A DNA stretch of 11,145 nucleotides. It comes from Accumulibacter sp. (lineage in GTDB: Bacteria; Pseudomonadota; Gammaproteobacteria; Burkholderiales; Rhodocyclaceae). Of this stretch, positions 1 to 6,002 are shown piece after piece (within the stretch, counting starts at the first letter, position 1; each line of letters starts with the position of its first letter). The DNA lies in the NCBI GenBank assembly GCA_003538495.1, contig DPSD01000542.1, forward strand, positions 1 through 11,145. Reading direction: 5' to 3'. The position numbers and the translations under genes were made by a program. The notes beneath the pieces are model-generated. The model saw only the letters and a list, made by a program, of their open reading frames with translations. It made no database searches and was not told the origin of the DNA.

Positions 1-327
1 ACCGGCGCCTGGCTGGCGCTCAACGACGCTTGCGAACAACTGCTGAGCAAGGGCAGGATTGCCGCCAACCCCTTGCGTGATCACGTCGCCGCGGTCTCGG
101 TGGGGATCTACAACGGGCTGGCGGTGCTCGACCTCGACTACGCCGAGGACGCGAACTGCGACACCGACATGAATGTGGTGATGACCGGCGGTGGCGGCAT
201 CGTCGAGGTGCAGGGAACGGCCGAAGGCGAGCCCTTTACACGCGGCCAGATGAGCGAACTGCTCGACCTGGCCGACGCCGGCATCGGCCGGCTGATCAGC
301 CACCAGAAAGCGTCGCTGTCACTATGA
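1..327 (+). CDS. rph: Ribonuclease PH, C-terminal part (5' end outside window)
   Basis: The frame is open from base 1 and gives 108 residues up to a TGA, roughly the last 45% of a protein that is normally about 238 residues. RNase PH is a phosphate-dependent 3'-to-5' exoribonuclease that trims tRNA 3' ends and forms a ring-shaped hexamer; this is family knowledge. Recognition rests on the conserved stretches [13 protein letters not shown] and [20 protein letters not shown] and the following [17 protein letters not shown] segment, all typical of the family core. The final TGA overlaps the ATG of rdgB in an ATGA arrangement, so the two are very likely cotranscribed and translationally coupled. 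The start and any promoter lie upstream of the window. Nothing looks broken in the visible part. Confidence 0.95.
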   Translation, partial: TGAWLALNDACEQLLSKGRIAANPLRDHVAAVSVGIYNGLAVLDLDYAEDANCDTDMNVVMTGGGGIVEVQGTAEGEPFTRGQMSELLDLADAGIGRLISHQKASLSL

Positions 328-911
328 AACTGGTCCTTGCTTCGAACAACGCCAAGAAACTGAAGGAACTCGACGCGATTCTCGCGCCGCTCGGCTGGGA
401 ACTGGTTACCCAGGGCGAACTCGGCGTTCCCGAGGTCGAAGAGCCGTATTGCACCTTCGTCGAGAATGCCCTGACCAAGGCTCGCCACGCATCGCTGCTG
501 ACCGGTCTGCCAGCTCTCGCCGACGATTCCGGGCTTTGTGTCGACGCCCTGGGCGGCGCGCCGGGCGTGCAGTCGGCACGCTACGCCGGCGAACCGAAGT
601 CGGATGTTCGCAACAACCAAAAACTGCTCGGTGAACTCGGCGAGAATGACCAGCGCACGGCGCACTTCGTCGCCGTGATCGTCTTTGTTCGCCACGCCGA
701 CGACCCGCAACCGATCATCGCCGAGGGTGAATGGCACGGCGAAATTCTGCGGGCGGCGCGTGGCCAGGACGGCTTCGGCTACGACCCCCTGTTCTACGTC
801 CGCGAACTCGACCGCAGTTCGGCCGAACTCGACGCCGCCGAAAAGAACCGCCGCTCGCACCGCGGCCAGGCGCTTGCCCGGCTCGTCGAACGGCTGCTGG
901 CGCGTCGCTGA
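324..911 (+). CDS. rdgB: XTP/dITP (non-canonical purine NTP) pyrophosphatase
   Basis: This 195-residue protein has the usual length of the RdgB/HAM1 (Ham1p-like) family. These enzymes hydrolyse dITP, XTP and related deaminated purine nucleotides to the monophosphate and pyrophosphate, keeping them out of DNA and RNA in the cytosol. Visible motifs are the N-terminal substrate loop [10 protein letters not shown] (residues 7-16), the acidic metal-binding ADDSGL (66-71), [15 protein letters not shown] (150-157) and the C-terminal SHRGQAL (178-184). All are intact, so the enzyme should be active. The start is fixed by the ATGA overlap with the rph stop, and the stop TGA shares one base with the hemW ATG. 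The grouping of rph, rdgB and hemW is common in proteobacteria. Confidence 0.97.
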   Translation: MKLVLASNNAKKLKELDAILAPLGWELVTQGELGVPEVEEPYCTFVENALTKARHASLLTGLPALADDSGLCVDALGGAPGVQSARYAGEPKSDVRNNQKLLGELGENDQRTAHFVAVIVFVRHADDPQPIIAEGEWHGEILRAARGQDGFGYDPLFYVRELDRSSAELDAAEKNRRSHRGQALARLVERLLARR

Positions 912-2167
912 TGCCCGAGCCCTGGCGAGGCAAGGTCATCCCACTGATCCCGGCACCGCGCTCCGGGCCAGCGGCGCGCCGCGAAATCCAGTTCCGAACA
1001 CCGCCGCCGCTGTCGCTCTATGTGCACATTCCCTGGTGCGTGCAGAAGTGCCCGTACTGCGACTTCAACTCGCATCCGCTGCCCGCATCCGGCACCGACG
1101 TTCAAGCGCCGGCGGTGATCCCCGAGGACGACTACCTGGCGGCGCTGGTCGCCGACCTCGAATGCGCCCTGCCGACGATCTGGGGGCGCCGGGTCGATAG
1201 CGTTTTTCTTGGCGGCGGCACGCCCAGCCTGCTCTCCGGCGACGGCGTCGACCACCTGCTGGCCGCCCTGCGCAGCCGCCTGCCCTTGCTGCCGAACGCC
1301 GAAATCACCCTGGAGGCCAATCCGGCCAGTGCTGAAGCCGGCAAATTCGCTGCCTTTCGAGCCGCCGGCATCAATCGCCTGTCGATCGGCATCCAGAGTT
1401 TCAACCCACGGCACCTCAAGGCGCTCGGCCGTGCGCACGACGCTCGGCAGGCTCGCCAGGCGGTCGCCACCGCCGCCAGCCACTTCGCCAACTTCAACCT
1501 CGACCTGATCTACGGGCTGCCCGGGCAGAGCGTCACCGAGGCGCTGGCGGACATCGACGCGGCGCTGTCCTTCGCGCCGCCACACCTGTCGTGCTATCAG
1601 CTGACCATCGAAGCGAACACCGCTTTCGCCGCCAGTCCGCCAACGCTGCCCGATCCCGACAGCTGTGCCGACATGCAGGACGCCATCGAGAGCAGGCTGG
1701 CTGCGGCCGGCTACCAGCACTACGAAACCTCGGCTTTCGCCCGCGCCGGCCATCACTGCCAGCACAATCTCAACTACTGGCAGTTCGGCGATTACCTGGG
1801 GATCGGTGCCGGCGCGCACAGCAAGCTGACGCTGCACGATCGCGTGCTCCGGCAAATGCGCTGGAAGCGTCCCGAGCAGTACCTGGCCCAGGTCGCCGCC
1901 GGAAACCCGCTCCAGGAAGAGTTCGCCGTCGCCGCGCGCGACCTGCCGTTCGAATTCATGCTCAACGCGCTGCGCCTGCTGCAGGGCTTCGATGCACCCT
2001 TGTTCGAACGGCGCACCTCCTTGCCTCTGCTCAGCATCGAGCGTGAACTGCGACAGGCCGAACGCGACGGCCTGGTCGAGCGCCAACTGCAGCGTATCGC
2101 ACCCAGCGATCGCGGTCGGCGCTTTCTCAATCAACTGCTCGAACGCTTCCTCGTCGAACGGGCCTGA
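911..2167 (+). CDS. hemW: Radical SAM heme chaperone HemW (HemN-like)
   Basis: The product has 418 residues and a radical SAM core. The cluster motif is C43-x3-C47-x2-C50 in the segment HIPWCVQKCPYCDFNSH. The residue two places after the third cysteine is Phe52 rather than Cys, which in this family separates HemW (heme chaperone) from true HemN coproporphyrinogen III dehydrogenase. Further core motifs are GGGTPSLL (from residue 101), IGIQSF and DLIYGLPGQ. The C-terminal part, with FEFMLNALRLLQGF, matches the HemN C-terminal winged-helix region. HemW is thought to bind heme and deliver it to respiratory enzymes; older annotations call it oxygen-independent coproporphyrinogen oxidase. I chose ATG 911, which overlaps the rdgB stop (TGATG); the frame stays open upstream, but that would lie inside rdgB. 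There is a proline/arginine-rich N-terminal tail of about 30 residues before the core. Confidence 0.95.
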   Translation: MPEPWRGKVIPLIPAPRSGPAARREIQFRTPPPLSLYVHIPWCVQKCPYCDFNSHPLPASGTDVQAPAVIPEDDYLAALVADLECALPTIWGRRVDSVFLGGGTPSLLSGDGVDHLLAALRSRLPLLPNAEITLEANPASAEAGKFAAFRAAGINRLSIGIQSFNPRHLKALGRAHDARQARQAVATAASHFANFNLDLIYGLPGQSVTEALADIDAALSFAPPHLSCYQLTIEANTAFAASPPTLPDPDSCADMQDAIESRLAAAGYQHYETSAFARAGHHCQHNLNYWQFGDYLGIGAGAHSKLTLHDRVLRQMRWKRPEQYLAQVAAGNPLQEEFAVAARDLPFEFMLNALRLLQGFDAPLFERRTSLPLLSIERELRQAERDGLVERQLQRIAPSDRGRRFLNQLLERFLVERA

Positions 2168-2210
2168 CCCGGAAGGAAGACAGCGGGCAGCGTCGCCAGG
2201 CCGGCAGTGA

Positions 2211-3404
2211 CTACTTCTGCATGCGGGCAACGGCCTGGTAAAGCTGTTGCCTGAGTTCGTCGGCGGGCTGCCCCTGGGCCTCGGCGAGGCGAATCTGGCG
2301 CAGCAGATCGGAAACCTGCGCGGCGGCAGCGCTTTGCTCGCTGGAGGGCCGGTTCGCCGCCTTGCCCCCAGCGCCGGCGGGGCCGCCCGCGGCGGTCGAC
2401 GCACCGGCTTGCCCAGCGGGTTGGCCATCGACCATCAGCTGCGCGCGCTCGGCACCGGGCCGCCCGCGGCGAGCGGTGATGACCATTGACGGCGGCACGT
2501 AGGGGCGCGGCATCTGGCGTGCCGCGAGCGGCGGGGGACTGGCGCGCCGCAAGGCGTTGGCGGTGGCCTGGAGCTTCTTGTGCAAGGCCTCGCTCGGCCT
2601 CCCTTCGGCTTCGGCGGCGCGAATCTCCTTCAGGATCTCGTCGATCTCGCTGGGCACCGCTGCCGAACGATGCGCTTCGCCAAAACTCTCCTTCGGCGCC
2701 TTGACCGCAATTTCAAACTCCTCCGGCGATGAAATCATCTTCGCCAGCCGCAGATGGTCGTAGCGCATGGCGATGGTCAACGGCGTATCGCCCCAGTCGT
2801 TCTGTGACTTCGGATTGGCCCCCGCTTCGAGCAACAGCCGCGCCATCCCGTCGCGACCTTCGCGGGCGGCCAGGATCAACGGCGTCGACAGGTTCGGCGA
2901 GCGGGCATTGACGTTGGCGCCACGGGCGATCAGCTCTTCGGCCAGCGTCTGGTGACCGTTGAACACCGCATAATGCAGCGCCCCCCAGTTGTTGCCCTGG
3001 CGATCCAGCGGCGCGCCGTGCTCCAGCAGCCAGTTGACCGCTTCGCGATGCCCGCCCCAGGCCGCCAGTTGCAGTGCCTGCTCGCCGTTGCGATTGGTAC
3101 GCCGGACATCGGCGCCGCGTTCGACGAACAGAGCCATCATCTCGATCCTGCCATGCCAGGCGGCAACCATCAGACCGGTGCCGACCTGGGCGGCCTGGTA
3201 CTCCGGGTCCAGTCCCTGGTCGAGCCAGCGGGTCACCGTTCGCAGGTCGCCGCGCTCGACGGCGTAGCCGAAGGTAATCGGGTCGGGCACCGACGGCGGT
3301 AGCTGTGCCCGCACCGGGCCAGCCAGCAAGACGACGGTCAGCAACAGCACTCTGCCAGGACTACCGAGCAGTTGCCGCAGCAGCTGTTTCACGAAATGCT
3401 TCAC
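2211..3404 (-). CDS. Exported ankyrin-repeat protein with duplicated C-terminal helical module
   Basis: The product has 397 residues starting at GTG 3404. An in-frame upstream codon would add 26 residues, but the GTG has GGAGG five bases before it and gives a clean signal peptide: basic start MKHFVKQLLRQLL, hydrophobic RVLLLTVVLLAG and a VRA/Q cleavage site after residue 33. The mature protein is therefore probably periplasmic. Residues 41-226 hold about six ankyrin repeats (e.g. LMVAAWHGRIEMMALFVERG, LILAAREGRDGMARLLLEAG), a protein-binding solenoid. After that come a charged helical module (254-287), a Pro/Ala/Gly-rich linker (288-363) and a second, related module (364-397) reaching the C-terminus. 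No catalytic motif is visible, so the role is probably scaffolding or binding with unknown partner. The gene converges on hemW (43 bp gap) and is divergent from the tonB-like gene. I do not recognise a named family beyond ankyrin. Confidence 0.85.
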   Translation of the reverse strand: MKHFVKQLLRQLLGSPGRVLLLTVVLLAGPVRAQLPPSVPDPITFGYAVERGDLRTVTRWLDQGLDPEYQAAQVGTGLMVAAWHGRIEMMALFVERGADVRRTNRNGEQALQLAAWGGHREAVNWLLEHGAPLDRQGNNWGALHYAVFNGHQTLAEELIARGANVNARSPNLSTPLILAAREGRDGMARLLLEAGANPKSQNDWGDTPLTIAMRYDHLRLAKMISSPEEFEIAVKAPKESFGEAHRSAAVPSEIDEILKEIRAAEAEGRPSEALHKKLQATANALRRASPPPLAARQMPRPYVPPSMVITARRGRPGAERAQLMVDGQPAGQAGASTAAGGPAGAGGKAANRPSSEQSAAAAQVSDLLRQIRLAEAQGQPADELRQQLYQAVARMQK

Positions 3405-3414
3405 AAGGTCCTCC
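3405..3414 (-). promoter_or_regulatory. Shine-Dalgarno deciding the GTG start of the ankyrin gene
   Basis: On the minus strand GGAGG (3414-3410) is followed by five bases and then GTG at 3404-3402. This is the best ribosome binding site near any candidate start of this gene. It argues against the longer version beginning at 3482, whose extra 26 residues look non-coding in composition and would sit in front of the signal peptide. Confidence 0.75.
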
Positions 3415-3494
3415 AATCGGTAACGGGCAGGCAGGCTTGCGACGGCGGCGGCGCGGTGTCGTGTTGCACGGTTTTGGTTCACAATGTCGGGCTG

Positions 3495-4019
3495 ATGCCG
3501 TCCCGCCTGATCCTTGCCCTCGCGCTATCGCTCGCCCTGCACGCCAGCCTGCTCCTTCCGGAAGCCCTCCAGCGCAACACGCCGCCAGCGCAGCCACCGC
3601 TGCAGGTGACCCTGCGTCTGCCACTCAAGCCAGCGGTTGCCAGCGACGAAGCGCTGCTGAAAAACACCCTCGAAAGCGCCAAGGCAGCCGTTGCCGCCAG
3701 ACCACCCCGGACCTCCGGCGTTGCCCACCGCTCGCAGCCGACTGCCGTTCCCAAGCGCGAAGTTGCGGCGGCACAGCGAAAACTCTCCGAACACCTGTAC
3801 TATCCGCCGGAAGCCGTCGCCCGCGGCATCGAAGGCGAGGTTCGCCTGATTCTTACGGTCAGCGCAGACGGCCAGATCACCGACATCAACATCGCCAGCA
3901 GCAGCGGCCATGCGATCCTCGACAAGGCCGCCGTGAAGGCCGCCTGGGCGATGGGCAAGATCAACTGGGCGCATTCACGCGAGTTCATCCTGCTGGTCCC
4001 CTTCCGGCTGGTGGACTGA
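3495..4019 (+). CDS. TonB-family energy transducer (small, stand-alone)
   Basis: The product has 174 residues, shorter than E. coli TonB (239). Residues 5-22 form one N-terminal transmembrane helix containing S12-x3-H16, matching the Ser/His pair in the TonB helix that contacts ExbB/ExbD. A short periplasmic spacer with scattered prolines follows (about 25-90). Residues 92-174 form a TonB C-terminal domain, with [20 protein letters not shown], the SADGQI turn and the terminal VPFRL. Such proteins carry proton-motive energy across the periplasm to outer-membrane TonB-dependent receptors. I chose ATG 3495 because it places the helix at the N-terminus; the longer frame from 3372 would overlap the ankyrin gene and add a cysteine-containing, non-TonB stretch. 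No good ribosome binding site is seen. No exbB, exbD or receptor gene lies in the window. The last 45 bases overlap the end of trmB on the other strand. Confidence 0.85.
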   Translation: MPSRLILALALSLALHASLLLPEALQRNTPPAQPPLQVTLRLPLKPAVASDEALLKNTLESAKAAVAARPPRTSGVAHRSQPTAVPKREVAAAQRKLSEHLYYPPEAVARGIEGEVRLILTVSADGQITDINIASSSGHAILDKAAVKAAWAMGKINWAHSREFILLVPFRLVD

Positions 4020-4721
4020 ACCGGCTCGACGGCGAAAGACCAGATCCCAGACGCCGTGCCCGAGTCGCAGGCCGCGTTGCTCGAACTTCGTCTGCGGGCG
4101 GTGCCCAGGGCGCGGCGCGAAGTCGCTGGCGGTATTTTCCAGCAACGCTTCGGACGACAGGACCGACAGCATCTGCTGCGCATAGTCCTGCCAGTCGGTC
4201 GCGCAGTGAAGATAGCCGCCCGGCCGCAAGCGGCTGGCCAACAAGCCGACCAGTGGCGGCTGCAGCAAGCGCCGCTTGTGGTGGCGCTTCTTCGGCCACG
4301 GATCGGGGAAGAAGACGTGCACCCCGGCCAGCGTCGCCGGGGCAATCATCTCGCGCAGCACCTCGACCGCGTCGTGCTGGACGATGCGCTGGTTGGTCAG
4401 GCCCATTTCGGCGACCAGCTTGCACAGGCTGCCGACGCCCGGGGTGTGCACTTCGATCCCGAGGTAGTCGTTCTCGGGGTGCGCGGCGGCGATCGCCGCC
4501 GATGTCTCGCCCATGCCGAAGCCAATCTCCAGAATCCGCGGCGCCGCGCGTCCGAACAGCGCGTCGAGATCGAGACGCGCCGCCACGTACGGAACGCCGA
4601 TGCTGGCCATCATCGCTTCACGGTAGCGCTGCTGGGCACTCGACACGCGACCCTGGCGGCGGACGTAACTGCGGATATGCGCCGGCCGCGCGGCGGCGCT
4701 ATCGGCCTGCTGACCGTCCAC
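3975..4721 (-). CDS. trmB: tRNA (guanine-N7-)-methyltransferase
   Basis: The product has 248 residues (E. coli TrmB has 239). It uses S-adenosylmethionine to make 7-methylguanosine at position 46 of the tRNA variable loop. The motifs are complete: [10 protein letters not shown] near the N-terminus (16-25), SAM-binding EIGFGMGE (65-72), the acidic end of the next strand at E90, the family signature [15 protein letters not shown] (137-151), TDWQDYA (175-181), TKFEQRG (211-217) and the closing HGVWDLVF (222-229). I chose GTG 4721, two bases after the thiG stop, because no ATG is available before the conserved N-terminal motif; the first methionines (37-38) are too late. Translation is probably coupled to thiG. 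After the usual family end there is a tail of about 17 residues that overlaps the 3' end of the tonB-like gene. Confidence 0.95.
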   Translation of the reverse strand: MDGQQADSAAARPAHIRSYVRRQGRVSSAQQRYREAMMASIGVPYVAARLDLDALFGRAAPRILEIGFGMGETSAAIAAAHPENDYLGIEVHTPGVGSLCKLVAEMGLTNQRIVQHDAVEVLREMIAPATLAGVHVFFPDPWPKKRHHKRRLLQPPLVGLLASRLRPGGYLHCATDWQDYAQQMLSVLSSEALLENTASDFAPRPGHRPQTKFEQRGLRLGHGVWDLVFRRRAGSVHQPEGDQQDELA

Positions 4722-4723
4722 GG

Positions 4724-5518
4724 CTACGAACCGATCAAGCCGGTGGTCGGCGACGAAGGATCGGCCGAATAGAACTTGCGCGCCATCCTGCCGGCGAGGA
4801 ATGCCGCACGCCCCGCCTCGACTGCCTGCTTCATCGCGCTGGCCATCAGCAACGGATCGCGGGCGTGCGCGATGGCGGTATTCATCAGCACCCCGTCGCA
4901 ACCCAGCTCCATGGCGATCGCCGCGTCTGAAGCGGTGCCGACGCCGGCGTCGACCAGCACCGGCACCTTGGCGTTGTCGATGATCAGGCGCAGGTTCCAC
5001 GGGTTGACGATACCCATTCCGGAGCCGATCAGCGAAGCCAGCGGCATCACCGCGACGCAGCCGATCTCCTCGAGCATCCTGGCCTGGATCGGGTCGTCGG
5101 CACAGTAGACCATCACCTCGAAACCCTCGCTGACCAGCGTTTCCGCAGCCTTCAGCGTTTCCGGCATGTTCGGGAACAGATTGTTCGGGTCGCCAAGCAC
5201 CTCCAATTTGCACAGTGGGTGACCATCAAGCAGTTCGCGTGCCAGACGCAGGGTGCGCACCGCGTCGGTAGCGGTATAGCAGCCGGCGGTATTCGGCAGA
5301 ATCGTGAACTGCGACGGCGGCAGCGCGTCGAGCAGGTTCGGCTCGCCGGCATTCTGGCCAATGTTGGTGCGCCGGATGGCGACGGTGACGATCTCGGCGC
5401 CAGAGGCGTCGATCGCTGCCCGCGTCTCGGCGAAATCCTTGTACTTGCCGGTACCGACGAGCAGACGGGAACGATAGGTCTTGCCGGCGATCGTCAGGCC
5501 GTTGAGAGCAGCGTGCAT
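4724..5518 (-). CDS. thiG: Thiazole synthase ThiG
   Basis: This is a full-length 264-residue protein. ThiG is a TIM-barrel enzyme that condenses 1-deoxy-D-xylulose 5-phosphate, dehydroglycine and sulfur from ThiS thiocarboxylate into the thiazole phosphate of thiamin. Clear family segments are [13 protein letters not shown] (17-29), [22 protein letters not shown] sequence around residue 75, CKLEVLGD (103-110) with K104 in the position of the Schiff-base lysine, [29 protein letters not shown] and [15 protein letters not shown]. The start at ATG 5518 has a purine-rich GGAAGAGA about seven bases upstream. The gene lies 24 bp after thiS and 2 bp before trmB on the same strand, so it is the middle gene of a three-gene operon. 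Other thiamin genes (thiC, thiE, thiD, glycine oxidase or thiH, thiF) are not in the window. Confidence 0.98.
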   Translation of the reverse strand: MHAALNGLTIAGKTYRSRLLVGTGKYKDFAETRAAIDASGAEIVTVAIRRTNIGQNAGEPNLLDALPPSQFTILPNTAGCYTATDAVRTLRLARELLDGHPLCKLEVLGDPNNLFPNMPETLKAAETLVSEGFEVMVYCADDPIQARMLEEIGCVAVMPLASLIGSGMGIVNPWNLRLIIDNAKVPVLVDAGVGTASDAAIAMELGCDGVLMNTAIAHARDPLLMASAMKQAVEAGRAAFLAGRMARKFYSADPSSPTTGLIGS

Positions 5519-5542
5519 GCGTCGTTCTCTTCCGAGTGAGGC

Positions 5543-5743
5543 TCAGCCGCCGCCGACGGCGACAACGATCTCGATCCGGTCGCCGTCAGCCAGAACTGTT
5601 TCGGCATGACGGCCACGGGGAACGATCGCACCGTTGCATTCGACGGCGATCCGCTTGCCGGTGTGCTGCAGCGCCTCGACGAGGGCGGCCACCGTCAGCG
5701 GCGAAGGAAATTGGCGACTTTCGCCGTTGATCATGAGTTCCAT
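5543..5743 (-). CDS. thiS: Sulfur carrier protein ThiS
   Basis: This 66-residue protein has the ubiquitin-like (beta-grasp) ThiS pattern: MELMINGESRQF at the start, LTVAALVEAL, and IAVECNGAIVPRG in the middle. It ends in VAVGGG, the Gly-Gly tail that is adenylated and converted to a thiocarboxylate to donate sulfur to ThiG. Here there are three terminal glycines. ATG 5743 is the first start; ATG at residue 4 is possible too and would still leave the fold intact. No strong ribosome binding site is visible. thiG follows after 24 bp, which confirms the assignment over the related MoaD. A promoter-like TGGTAAAAT lies just upstream. Confidence 0.95.
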   Translation of the reverse strand: MELMINGESRQFPSPLTVAALVEALQHTGKRIAVECNGAIVPRGRHAETVLADGDRIEIVVAVGGG

Positions 5744-5752
5744 AAGACTCTG

Positions 5753-5761
5753 ATTTTACCA
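5753..5761 (-). promoter_or_regulatory. Possible extended -10 promoter of thiS-thiG-trmB
   Basis: On the minus strand TGGTAAAAT matches an extended -10 element (TG, one base, TAAAAT). It is one of the few AT-rich words in this stretch. No good -35 is seen at the normal distance. The element ends only nine bases before the thiS ATG, so a transcript from it would be almost leaderless. This is sequence resemblance only. Confidence 0.3.
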
Positions 5762-5896
5762 CGCCGGCGGAAGATAACCTGGCCCCGGAGCAAGCAGCGC
5801 GGCCAGGGCCCGACCCGGCACTGCCGAGCTTCGCCGCGCGCGGGTGATGGTGACCGCGAAGGCAGGCCGCTGGACGCTGCTGCGATGAGCGGTTTC

Positions 5897-5923
5897 GAAA
5901 ACTGCCGCCGGCAACTGGCCGGC
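5897..5923 (-). terminator. Weak terminator-like stem-loop downstream of the SNF2 gene
   Basis: On the minus strand GCCGGC and GCCGGC pair as a six-base all-GC stem around a five-base loop CAGTT. Five bases after the stem is a short TTTT run (5900-5897). It lies about 80 bases after the SNF2 stop codon. The short stem and short T run make it a weak candidate. Confidence 0.25.
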
Positions 5924-6002
5924 CTGGAGTGGGCGCGCCAACCGCGCCAGCGCCCGAGTCCCGCTATCCGGGCGCGGAGGTCGCCGGCTCTGCGCGGACG
6001 AC

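Larger units (their letters stand above)
5744..6002. other. Intergenic gap between thiS and the SNF2 gene
   Basis: These 259 bases contain no gene I can support. The open frames here are rich in Arg, Pro, Ala and Ser and have no family resemblance. The minus strand, which would be the 5' leader region of thiS, shows none of the conserved words of a TPP riboswitch. It holds one small GC stem-loop (5907-5923) and the possible thiS promoter. Confidence 0.6.

Noticed and set aside
2168..2210. Bidirectional terminator between the convergent hemW and ankyrin genes
   Set aside because: The 43 bases contain no stem-loop followed by a T run on either strand.
794..2428. A 544-codon minus-strand open frame across hemW
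   Set aside because: It is antisense to a well-recognised HemW and crosses into rdgB and the ankyrin gene; composition is shadow-like.
3305..4930. A 541-codon plus-strand open frame across the ankyrin, tonB and trmB region
   Set aside because: It is Arg/Ser/Pro-rich with no motif, and overlaps four better-supported genes in other frames.
5744..6002. TPP riboswitch upstream of thiS
   Set aside because: Expected for a thi operon, but the conserved CTGAGA and ACCTGATC-type words are absent on the minus strand.
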